From assembly GCA_035527455.1 (NCBI GenBank), contig DATLAN010000099.1, positions 1-5,516 of the forward strand: a stretch of DNA of 5,516 nt, read 5' to 3'. Made by a program: the position numbers and the translations under genes. Below are positions 1 through 5,516 of this stretch, one piece after another; position 1 is the first letter of the stretch, and the number at the start of each line of letters is the position of its first letter. The DNA comes from DATLAN01 sp035527455. Its GTDB lineage: Bacteria; Planctomycetota; Planctomycetia; Pirellulales; Thermoguttaceae. A model generated the notes under the pieces. That model did no database searches, was not told the DNA's origin, and saw only the letters and a list, made by a program, of their open reading frames with translations.

Positions 1-1
1 C

Positions 2-208
2 ATCTGGCGAACCGCCGACGGCAGACAGTTGTGCATCTTCACCACGACCATACCGACCGACCGGCGGCAATACACCCTGATGCACGACCCCACGTATCGA
101 CTGAGCGTCGCCTGGCAAAACGTCGCCTACAATCAGCCCGCGCAGACCGGTTTCTATATGGGCGAGGGCATGGAACCGCCACCACGGGCGAACGTGCTTG
201 CAGATTGA
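2..208 (+). CDS. Rhamnogalacturonan lyase (PL11-like), C-terminal end, partial
   Basis: The last 68 residues of a protein that enters from the left edge, ending in TGA at 206-208. I recognise the C-terminus of PL11 rhamnogalacturonan lyases (YesW/YesX type). The peptide has RRQYTLMHDPTYRLSVAWQN, then VAYNQP, and closes with GFYMGEGMEPPP, the characteristic end of the beta-propeller in this family. The family cleaves the rhamnose-galacturonate backbone of rhamnogalacturonan I by beta-elimination and is usually secreted. The calcium and catalytic residues and any signal peptide lie outside the window, so activity cannot be judged. The C-terminus looks complete, so the break in the locus begins only after the stop. 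It shares its strand and polysaccharide theme with the secreted hydrolases further right, which suggests one pectin-degradation cluster, now interrupted by the minus-strand segment. The family call is from memory of its conserved motifs and I am fairly confident of it. Confidence 0.85.
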   Translation: MWRTADGRQLCIFTTTIPTDRRQYTLMHDPTYRLSVAWQNVAYNQPAQTGFYMGEGMEPPPRANVLAD

Positions 209-243
209 TCCACCTCAGGCGGAATTGGACATAGGGAACGGCG

Positions 244-639
244 TCAGGCACAGCCGGCCAGCGTGCGGAGACGTTCGCCGGGGAGGAGTTCGTCGGCGCG
301 GACGAAGGTTTGGTGGTCTTCGGACCAGAAGGGGTGATTCGCCGTGGTGCCGATCGGCGCGGCGAGACCGGAGACGTGGACGTCGACCACGGCCGCCGAC
401 TGGTGCTTGAACGTGCCGGTGACCACTCGGCCCGGACCGGGCGGGATCGGCGGACATGGCTCGATCGAGAGGATTTCCGCCCGCCCGTCGATGCCGCACT
501 CGGGCACCGAGATATCCACGCGGGCGCCGACCTCGGCCTCGCGCTCGGCCAGCCACGCCACCGGCCGCAGCAGTTCGACCTCGGCAAACGACCCGTCGGT
601 CTTTTCGGCGCGGAACTTGATTCCCCGCCAGTGTACCAT
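244..639 (-). pseudogene. Hint-domain fragment of a polymorphic-toxin cassette, truncated at both ends
   Basis: The frame codes 131 residues from ATG 639-637 to TGA 246-244. An in-frame TAG at 669-667 closes it upstream. Residues 72-126 match the middle of the Hint (Hedgehog/intein) domain found at the end of Rhs-type polymorphic toxins: VVTGTF, then PIGTTANHPFWSED at 95-108 with the T-x-x-H block (T99, H102), then RADELLPGERLRT. Residues 1-70 resemble the spacer that precedes this block in planctomycete proteins. The opening Cys block is missing. The C-terminal part, normally a beta-strand pair ending in a His-Asn (HN) step, is replaced by a short tail GCA and a stop. A functional Hint domain cleaves itself to release the toxin; this piece could not. 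It follows the DUF4259-like gene on the same strand and converges on the lyase gene. I read it as a decayed orphan cassette. A short expressed protein cannot be excluded, but no convincing ribosome binding site precedes ATG 639. Confidence 0.72.
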
Positions 640-717
640 CAGGCGTATTGGACGACTTTCGGCCTGCTATTCGAATACACTTCCGTACAAACTCCAGGGA
701 ATAGAGGACTATCTTCG
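640..717 (-). other. Spacer between DUF4259-like gene and Hint fragment
   Basis: Seventy-eight bases separate the stop of the DUF4259-like gene from the first ATG of the Hint fragment. All three minus-strand frames were examined and none gives a recognisable extension of the Hint domain. The stretch contains a stop in the Hint frame at 669-667. No promoter or hairpin with a T-tract was seen. It may be the scar where the 5' part of the Hint-toxin cassette was lost. Confidence 0.4.
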
Positions 718-1104
718 TTACTCCCCAAGTTTTGTCCACCAGTCCCCGGCGTCCTCCTTCATGCGTGGCTTCCCTTCCCGTCTTGCTTGAAGGATCGATA
801 GCTCCTTCTCAATCGCCCAAGCCAAGTCCGAACTGGTTTGCACGATTGGCACGCGCAGCATTTCTCGAAGCCTGTCGACCGCCTTGGCAAGCGTCGATTC
901 CCAAGAACCGATGGGCCAAACCTCCGGCTTGCCCAAGAACAGGAAAACGGAGATCGCCGCGCGGACTTGTTCGTGATTCGACGGGTCAACGGACTGGCTT
1001 AATGCCTTCTCGACCAGTTTGTCGGTGCCGGTCGCTTCGAAGAACCCCTCGAACCATTCGACGGCCTTGTCATTTCCCCAGGGTGTCGCATCCCACGCTC
1101 CCAT
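718..1104 (-). CDS. DUF4259-like small cytoplasmic protein, possible immunity protein
   Basis: A complete 128-residue protein from ATG 1104-1102 to TAA 720-718. The N-terminus MGAWDATPWGNDKAVEW carries the signature I associate with DUF4259 (MGAW, then N-D-x-A-x-x-W), with W4, N11, D12 and W17 visible. A helical middle (about 24-58) and a second helical part (about 68-110) follow, and the end GDWWTKLGE is Trp-rich. There is no signal peptide or membrane segment, so it should be cytoplasmic. The start is well supported: GAGGA at 1115-1111 lies 6 nt upstream. An upstream reading frame ends 14 nt before the ATG, so it was probably the second gene of an operon. No biochemical role is known to me for this domain. 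Its place between a protein tail and a Hint cassette piece is the usual place of an immunity gene in toxin arrays, but that is inference from position. It is the only apparently intact gene of the minus-strand segment. Confidence 0.75.
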   Translation of the reverse strand: MGAWDATPWGNDKAVEWFEGFFEATGTDKLVEKALSQSVDPSNHEQVRAAISVFLFLGKPEVWPIGSWESTLAKAVDRLREMLRVPIVQTSSDLAWAIEKELSILQARREGKPRMKEDAGDWWTKLGE

Positions 1105-1110
1105 CTTGTA

Positions 1111-1115
1111 TCCTC
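1111..1115 (-). promoter_or_regulatory. Ribosome binding site of the DUF4259-like gene
   Basis: The minus strand reads GAGGA here, followed by 6 nt and the ATG at 1104-1102. The spacing and match to the anti-Shine-Dalgarno core fix the start of the DUF4259-like gene. Confidence 0.65.
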
Positions 1116-1118
1116 AAT

Positions 1119-1166
1119 CTAGAATGGTTCTGTGCCCGGAAGATAGTCGATCTGACCACCCTTTAC
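1119..1166 (-). pseudogene. C-terminal tail of an unidentified upstream protein (possible toxin), truncated
   Basis: On the minus strand a frame ends with VKGGQIDYLPGTEPF and TAG at 1121-1119, only 14 nt before the start of the DUF4259-like gene. The spacing is what one expects between co-transcribed genes, which suggests this is a true gene end. Beyond about 1166 the same DNA is better explained as plus-strand hydrolase sequence (KGGINEYSWAVVNP from 1167), so the gene body is missing and only about 15 residues remain. I do not recognise the tail. In polymorphic-toxin loci the gene directly upstream of an immunity gene is the toxin, so the tail of a toxin domain is a reasonable guess, but a 15-residue peptide cannot prove it. 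The frame could also be a chance opening. Confidence 0.35.
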
Positions 1167-1448
1167 AAAGGTGGAATCAACGAGTACAGTTGGGCCGTGG
1201 TCAACCCGAAGGCATGCCCGTTCCTCATTGTGAATGGCGAGGAGGATACGACCGTGCCGCTGTTCCACGCCCAGCTCATGACCGAGGCGCTGAAGAAGGC
1301 CAACGTGCCGGTGGAGCTGATCATCGTGAAGAACGCCGGCCACGGCTACACATTCGTCGCCCCACCCGGCGGCCCGCCCGCCCAGCCGTCGCCGGCCGAG
1401 GTGGACGCAGCCGTCCTGAAGTTCCTCGATGCGAACTTGAAGAAGTAG
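1161..1448 (+). pseudogene. 5'-truncated, apparently chimeric alpha/beta-hydrolase (esterase) tail
   Basis: About 94 residues in frame to TAG 1446-1448, with no credible start: further upstream the frame runs antisense through the DUF4259-like gene. The main part is the C-terminal end of a prolyl-oligopeptidase-like or BD-FAE-like esterase. FLIVNGEEDTTVPL holds the likely catalytic Asp (codon 1245-1247), and VKNAGHGY holds the catalytic His (codon 1341-1343). A Pro/Gly-rich stretch and the final helix VDAAVLKFLDANLKK follow. The first residues, KGGINEYSWAVVNP (1167-1208), do not belong there. They match the segment after the nucleophile in the hydrolase starting at 4201 (KGGVNEFNWGVANP, 9 of 14 identical). 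In that protein about 50 residues separate the nucleophile motif from the acid; here there are about 25. This implies an internal deletion or join near 1209. The catalytic Ser is absent, so it is not a working enzyme. The stop lies 32 nt before the next start. Confidence 0.7.
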
Positions 1449-1467
1449 ATGAAAAAAACAGCGAAAT

Positions 1468-1471
1468 AGGA
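1468..1471 (+). promoter_or_regulatory. Ribosome binding site of the 870-residue fusion protein
   Basis: AGGA lies 9 nt before ATG 1481 within an A-rich leader (1449-1480). It is a modest match, but with the signal peptide that follows directly it supports this start over any upstream ATG in the same frame. Confidence 0.5.
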
Positions 1472-1480
1472 AAACAAACA

Positions 1481-4093
1481 ATGAAAACAAACAGATCTTT
1501 CCTCATCGTGGCGGCGCTGGGCGTTAGCCTGGCGGCGTCGGTCTTTGCACAGAGTTCCAGGGTCGCAGACAACGCCCCCCCGCCACCACCCGCCGGTGGA
1601 AGCGGCACGTATTTCCGGCTCGACTATCCGGGCTCGACCGAGCCGAACCAACTGCAGACGGCGGTCAGCTACCTGCTCTGGGTTCCCGAGGGCGTGACGC
1701 AGCTCCGCGGTCTGATCGTCCATCAGCACGGCGCAGGCACGACGGCATCGATCGAAGGCTCCACAGGCGCCTACGACTTGCAGTGGCAGGCCCTGGCGAA
1801 GAAGTGGGACTGCGCGCTCTGGAGTTCCTCGTACCATGTGCAGAACGAGGCTGTCGATCTGACGCCCGGCGGATCGGAGCATTGGTTCGATCCGCGCCGC
1901 GGCTCAGAGAAGACATTCCTCAAGGCCCTGGATGAGTTTTCGGCCAAGTCCGGCCACTCCGAACTGGCGAAGGTGCCCTGGATTCTTTGGGGACACTCCG
2001 GCGGCGGTATCTGGGCAGACGTGATGACCACACTGCATCCTGAGCGAGTTGTGGCGGTCTGGATGCGATCGGGCTCGGCGGAAATGTTCCGCCCGAGGTC
2101 CGAGTTCCCGCAGCCGCAAGTCCCTGATGGCGCCTATAATGTTCCAGAGATGGGCAACCCAGGTGCGAAGGAGGGTGGCCCTTACACTGGCACGCTGGCT
2201 ACGTTTAAGCAGTATCGACTGAAGGGGTCGCCGGTCGGATTCGCGCCCGACCCGCGGACCGGCCACGAGTGCGGCGACAGCCGCTACCTGGCCATCCCGT
2301 ACCTGGATGCCTGCATGGCCATGCGTCTGCCTGACAAGGGGAGCACTGACCAGACGCTCAAGCCGGTGGACATGAGCCATGCCTGGCTGGCTGCTCTCGT
2401 CGAAAAGGATCCTCAGAACGCGGCTGCGGTGCCAGCGGCTGAGTATAAGGGCAACCCCCTCGAAGCGGTGTGGTTGCCTAATGAAGCGGTCGCCAAGGCG
2501 TGGGTCGAGTACGTCAAAACCGGCGCGGTCAGCGACACGACCCCGCCGCCTGCTCCATTTGACGTTAAGGCGTCGAAGGGCGAAACGGGCGTCGAGATCA
2601 CGTGGAACGCAGCAGCGGACTTTGAGAGCGGCATCCGCAACTTCATCGTGCTCCGTGACGGCCAGGAGCTGGCCAGTGTGCCGGAGAGGCCCATCGGCCG
2701 ATTCGGCCGTCCGCTGTTCCAGTCCATGACCTATCACGATACGCCCGGTCAACCCCTGCCAGAGATGCGCTACGTGGATTCCTCCGCTAAGCCGGGCGAA
2801 AAGCACACGTATGCCGTCGTCAGCGTCAACAGCGTCGGCCTCAAGTCCGCGCCGTCTGCGGAAGCATCGCAACTCAAAGAGCCATCTCCGCCAACGCAGC
2901 CTGCGATGGCCAACTCGCAGGTGCGCGATTATCGTTTCGACGGAAGCATCTCGCGCCAGGTGCTGGAGAACTACTTGGATCGTTCCATCTCCTACACCGA
3001 GTTGCTCCATGACGATCTGAGCCAGCCGCGCAACAGGATGGGAGTCGATCCGCGCGACAACCTGCGTTTTATTCTCAACACCGGAGCCAAGTTCGTCGGC
3101 CGGGCCCTGATGTGCTGGGGACGGGAACGCGAACTGGACACGCTGCTCCGCAACGCCAAGACCTTCGCGGCCGAGTTGCATAAGGCCGACCCGGATATTG
3201 TCCTGCAAGGAGCGGCGTTCGAGATCGTGACCCGGGGCGTGGAGTCGGTCGCCATTCCGGAGTACGTGTTCAAGGAGTTCGGCCTGCCGGTGGTCCAGCG
3301 TAACTTCGTCTTTGCCGACATCGGCTACCCCACCGGAACCCACCGCATGGGCAACGGCAACATCCCGGATATGAATCAGTTGGAAGCCCGCATGTGGTTC
3401 TTTTACCTGTGCAGCCAGTATATCGATGCGGGAATCGAGGCCATCCACTTTGGCCAGATCGGCCTGATGGACCAGAATGACCGACAACACGTCGGCTGGG
3501 TGGATATGCTCGACCGGGTTCGCGCCTACGCCCACGCGCATGCCCGCCGGCATTTTGTGATTTGCGACGCCCACACGGCCAACGGCGGTTTCTTAAAAGA
3601 TGGCAAGCTGCTGTTTGATGTCCACGCCTTCCCGCTGCGCATTGCCCAAGACGGCGATCAGCCGCTGAAGGGTAAGCTGCAGGTCGGCTATACGGACGCG
3701 CTCTTCCTCAAGAGCAAGGGCGGTATTACTCCCAGCGGCTGGTCCTGCGAACACCTGCCTTACCTGGTCGAGTTCGACAACTTCGGCGGCCGTAACCAGG
3801 GCCAATCGAGCGCGGGTACGATCTTCGTCTGGGGTTATGACGAGATTACCTGGTTCTCGGTCCTACCCGAGGCAGAACGCAACCAGTGGCTGCACTATGC
3901 CTGGAAGTGGATCAAGGAGACCGATCCCAATGGCCACCTGGAGATGCCAGGCAGCCGCGTGATAACTCCGGCGCGGAATAGCGGCGGGCCGCGCTGGTAT
4001 TGGGCCAACACCCGCAGCGACGCCTGCCCCAATGGGTCCAATACCGAGCAGACCATCAGGGAGATTTGGGCGGCGGACTCGGCAAGGAAGTAG
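1481..4093 (+). CDS. Secreted fusion protein: alpha/beta-hydrolase, FN3-like domain, uncharacterised barrel-like domain
   Basis: This 870-residue protein is complete. Residues 1-23 form a Sec signal peptide (MKTNRSF, hydrophobic core, cleavage after V-F-A), so it should be exported. A Pro-rich linker at 32-37 follows. Residues about 43-345 are an alpha/beta-hydrolase: LIVHQHGAG is the oxyanion-type strand end, GHSGGG at 171-176 is the nucleophile elbow with S173, and DPRTGHECGDSR supplies the likely His262. The acid residue is not obvious. Residues about 352-465 look like a fibronectin type III domain (DTTPPPAPFDVKAS ... VEITWNAAAD ... YAVVSVNSVG). Residues about 484-866 are a domain I have seen only in uncharacterised proteins of polysaccharide-degrading bacteria. 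Its alternating strands and helices suggest a TIM-barrel glycosidase-like fold, with E581, E653, E764 and E788 as candidate acids. An esterase plus glycosidase acting on one decorated polysaccharide is a fair guess; the substrate is unknown. A terminator follows it. The frame stays open back to 1019, but that part is antisense to another gene and is rejected. Confidence 0.85.
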   Translation: MKTNRSFLIVAALGVSLAASVFAQSSRVADNAPPPPPAGGSGTYFRLDYPGSTEPNQLQTAVSYLLWVPEGVTQLRGLIVHQHGAGTTASIEGSTGAYDLQWQALAKKWDCALWSSSYHVQNEAVDLTPGGSEHWFDPRRGSEKTFLKALDEFSAKSGHSELAKVPWILWGHSGGGIWADVMTTLHPERVVAVWMRSGSAEMFRPRSEFPQPQVPDGAYNVPEMGNPGAKEGGPYTGTLATFKQYRLKGSPVGFAPDPRTGHECGDSRYLAIPYLDACMAMRLPDKGSTDQTLKPVDMSHAWLAALVEKDPQNAAAVPAAEYKGNPLEAVWLPNEAVAKAWVEYVKTGAVSDTTPPPAPFDVKASKGETGVEITWNAAADFESGIRNFIVLRDGQELASVPERPIGRFGRPLFQSMTYHDTPGQPLPEMRYVDSSAKPGEKHTYAVVSVNSVGLKSAPSAEASQLKEPSPPTQPAMANSQVRDYRFDGSISRQVLENYLDRSISYTELLHDDLSQPRNRMGVDPRDNLRFILNTGAKFVGRALMCWGRERELDTLLRNAKTFAAELHKADPDIVLQGAAFEIVTRGVESVAIPEYVFKEFGLPVVQRNFVFADIGYPTGTHRMGNGNIPDMNQLEARMWFFYLCSQYIDAGIEAIHFGQIGLMDQNDRQHVGWVDMLDRVRAYAHAHARRHFVICDAHTANGGFLKDGKLLFDVHAFPLRIAQDGDQPLKGKLQVGYTDALFLKSKGGITPSGWSCEHLPYLVEFDNFGGRNQGQSSAGTIFVWGYDEITWFSVLPEAERNQWLHYAWKWIKETDPNGHLEMPGSRVITPARNSGGPRWYWANTRSDACPNGSNTEQTIREIWAADSARK

Positions 4094-4125
4094 CCGGAGA
4101 CGCGCCGACGATGACGTTCCGGTTC

Positions 4126-4159
4126 GGCCGACCCATGATTGGGTTGCGGCCCCTTTTTT
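4126..4159 (+). terminator. Intrinsic (Rho-independent) terminator after the fusion gene
   Basis: GGCCG (4126-4130) and ACCCA (4131-4135) pair with TGGGT (4140-4144) and CGGCC (4147-4151) around a TGAT loop, with a two-base TG bulge. Two C then six T (4154-4159) follow. It begins 33 nt after the stop at 4093. It implies that the gene starting at 4201 is at least partly transcribed on its own, unless the terminator is leaky. Confidence 0.65.
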
Positions 4160-4189
4160 GCAGAAGTATGGCGGTCACCCCAAACCACT

Positions 4190-4195
4190 GGAGAG
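4190..4195 (+). promoter_or_regulatory. Ribosome binding site of the tandem hydrolase gene
   Basis: GGAGAG lies 5 nt before ATG 4201. It favours this start over an in-frame ATG at 4168, which lies just behind the terminator T-tract, and over ATG 4213. Confidence 0.65.
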
Positions 4196-4200
4196 AAGAC

Positions 4201-5516
4201 ATGATCGATCCAATGAGCACGAGTGTAAGAAGGTATTTGCGCCGTGGCCTCGGAGCAGCCGCCCTCCTGGCAATTCTGCTGACTTCTCAAAGCGTGCTGG
4301 CGGCCGAGGGATACGTCCCATTTGACGGTGCAAAGACCACATGGCACGGCTTCGACCGCTACGACTACGTGATGGATGATGCGACCGGGGCCGTCACTCC
4401 GGCCACGCAGGGGGCCAAGGGCCGGCAGTGTATCGTAGTCGTTCCCAAGCAGCCGGCCGCCGGCACTCCGTGGTCCTGGCGGGGCTGCTACTGGGACCAC
4501 GAGCCCCAGACCGAAGTCGAGTTGCTCAAGCGCGGGTTCCATATCGCGTTTGTCGCACCCGACGGCGGCAGGCAAGGCAAAGCGTGGGACACGTGGTACA
4601 ACTTTCTGACGGAAAAGCATGGTCTGTCCACCAAGCCGGCGTTTATCGGGATGAGCAAAGGCGGGGTGAATGAGTTCAACTGGGGCGTGGCTAATCCCGA
4701 CAAAGTGGCGTGCATCTATGCCGATAATCCCGGAGTGTACGAGGAGGACTTCGCCAAGATTCCAGAGTTGGCCAAGCACGACGTACCAATATTGGAGGTT
4801 GGCGGCACTGAGGATGGTTTGTTGCGGCCGAATGCTCTGGCCGTCGAGGACATTTACCATCAGGCAGGCGGCCTGATCACGGTGATAATCAAGGAAGGCA
4901 CCGCCCATCACCCGCATAGCTTGCAGAATCCCAAGCTGATTGCCGATTGGATCGAGCAGCATATGACACGGTCCTCGGCCAACCGGCCCGCTTTCCTGGG
5001 TGCGAACTACACGAAGAGGTATTACTACAGCCTCGAGCCTTCCTACATCTTTCTGAAGGAAGAGAACACCTATGCCACGGCCCGCGGGCCAGGGTACACG
5101 GAGTGTTACGACCGCTACGACGGCAGTCCCGGCGCCAACTTCAGGTTGGACGCCGTGTCGATCATTGTGCCCAAGACGGCGGCGCAGGGAAGACCCTGGG
5201 TCCTCACGGGGGATGCCATAGACAGGGATTCGACCGTCGAGCAGGCGCTGCTGGCGAAGGGCTACCACATTGTGATCGTCCCAATGGAGCGAAAGCGGTG
5301 GGACGATACCTACAAACTCCTTGCGGACAATGGATTCTCGAGCAAGCCGGTGTTAAAAGGGACCGGGCCGAAGGCCGGCGAAGCCTACGCCTGGGCGATT
5401 GCGAACCCGGGCAAGGTCTCCTGCGTCTATGCCCGGAATCCGTACATGCACAGTCTCATGGCCGGCAACGCCCAGCCGATTGACAACCTTGCGGCGTTGG
5501 CGAAGGCAGGCGTGCC
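4201..5516 (+). CDS. Secreted tandem alpha/beta-hydrolase, second copy lacking the nucleophile, partial
   Basis: 438 complete codons run off the right edge without a stop. Residues 1-34 are a signal peptide: SVRRYLRRG, a core GAAALLAILL, and cleavage after S-V-L-A. The RRYL pattern loosely resembles a Tat signal, though Sec export is as likely. Domain 1 (about 37-258) is an alpha/beta-hydrolase. Strand QCIVVVP is followed by the elbow G-M-S-K-G-G with S152, the acid candidate D205 in GGTEDGLL, and the His in GTAHHPHS (H236 or H237). Domain 2 (about 268 onward) repeats domain 1: FDRYDY against YDRYDG, CIVVVPKQPAAGTPW against SIIVPKTAAQGRPW, ADNP against ARNP. At the elbow, S152 aligns with G389 (codon GGG, 5365-5367) and the glycines around it are changed, so copy 2 should be inactive. 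Its acid and His lie beyond the window. It is probably an esterase or related enzyme for plant polysaccharide side groups, by context only; copy 2 may bind substrate or be structural. Its own promoter was not found. Confidence 0.82.
   Translation, partial: MIDPMSTSVRRYLRRGLGAAALLAILLTSQSVLAAEGYVPFDGAKTTWHGFDRYDYVMDDATGAVTPATQGAKGRQCIVVVPKQPAAGTPWSWRGCYWDHEPQTEVELLKRGFHIAFVAPDGGRQGKAWDTWYNFLTEKHGLSTKPAFIGMSKGGVNEFNWGVANPDKVACIYADNPGVYEEDFAKIPELAKHDVPILEVGGTEDGLLRPNALAVEDIYHQAGGLITVIIKEGTAHHPHSLQNPKLIADWIEQHMTRSSANRPAFLGANYTKRYYYSLEPSYIFLKEENTYATARGPGYTECYDRYDGSPGANFRLDAVSIIVPKTAAQGRPWVLTGDAIDRDSTVEQALLAKGYHIVIVPMERKRWDDTYKLLADNGFSSKPVLKGTGPKAGEAYAWAIANPGKVSCVYARNPYMHSLMAGNAQPIDNLAALAKAGV

Noticed and set aside
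39..587. Minus-strand frame across the lyase end and the Hint region.
   Set aside because: It is a low-complexity Arg/Ser/Pro translation, out of frame with the recognisable Hint motifs and antisense to the PL11 tail.
732..1160. Possible N-terminal part of the truncated hydrolase, in the same plus-strand frame.
   Set aside because: This part is antisense to the DUF4259-like gene and shows no hydrolase motif, so the fragment has no true start in the window.
1019..1480. Upstream extension of the fusion protein in the same frame, starting at ATG 1019.
   Set aside because: The added residues are antisense to the DUF4259-like gene and out of frame with the hydrolase fragment. ATG 1481 has a ribosome binding site and is followed at once by a signal peptide.
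1904..3574. Long open frame on the minus strand (556 codons) opposite the fusion gene.
   Set aside because: Its translation is rich in Arg, His and Val with no recognisable motif. The plus strand here shows a coherent signal peptide, catalytic elbow and domains. It is the usual antisense shadow in GC-rich coding DNA.
4144..4172. Possible promoter (TTGCGG, 17 nt, TATGGC) before the tandem hydrolase gene.
   Set aside because: The -10 match is poor and the elements overlap the terminator hairpin and T-tract. The evidence is too weak to annotate.
3895..5268. Long open frame on the minus strand (457 codons) spanning the end of the fusion gene and the tandem hydrolase gene.
   Set aside because: It crosses the terminator and two well-supported plus-strand genes and has no recognisable domain, so it is an antisense shadow.
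1..5516. CRISPR arrays, tRNA or rRNA genes, insertion-sequence inverted repeats, attachment sites.
   Set aside because: I read through for regular repeats, tRNA-like arms, transposase motifs and paired terminal repeats, and saw none I could support.

Overview
The window is GC-rich bacterial DNA, most likely from a Planctomycetota genome or a related PVC-group metagenomic bin. Two things suggest this. A Hint-domain fragment is of a subtype I associate with planctomycete polymorphic toxins. It sits among secreted plant-polysaccharide enzymes: a rhamnogalacturonan lyase of family PL11 and several alpha/beta-hydrolases of esterase type. The taxonomic call is an inference, because there is no marker gene.

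Layout. Bases 2-208 (+) are the 3' end of a PL11-like rhamnogalacturonan lyase. Bases 244-1166 (-) are a different kind of DNA. Read on the minus strand it holds the last residues of an unidentified protein, then a complete DUF4259-like gene 14 nt downstream, then a Hint-domain piece lacking both its beginning and its end. This looks like a polymorphic-toxin / immunity / orphan-cassette remnant. From about 1161 to 1448 (+) the carbohydrate theme returns with a 5'-truncated alpha/beta-hydrolase tail, which itself looks spliced from two hydrolase types. Bases 1481-4093 (+) encode an intact 870-residue secreted protein: alpha/beta-hydrolase, fibronectin-III-like linker domain, and a large C-terminal domain that may be a glycosidase-like barrel. 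A good intrinsic terminator follows at 4126-4159. Bases 4201-5516 (+) encode a second secreted protein that runs off the right edge. It is built from two tandem alpha/beta-hydrolase domains, and the second has lost its nucleophilic serine.

How the parts fit. The plus-strand genes are plausibly a pectin / rhamnogalacturonan-I degradation locus. The lyase cuts the backbone, and the secreted hydrolases could remove ester substituents such as acetyl or feruloyl groups. The substrates are inferred from context and not shown by the sequence. The minus-strand segment appears unrelated to this job and looks inserted by recombination, leaving broken genes on both sides. The points most worth following are the three-part fusion protein with its uncharacterised C-terminal domain, the active-plus-inactive tandem hydrolase, and the toxin-locus scar.
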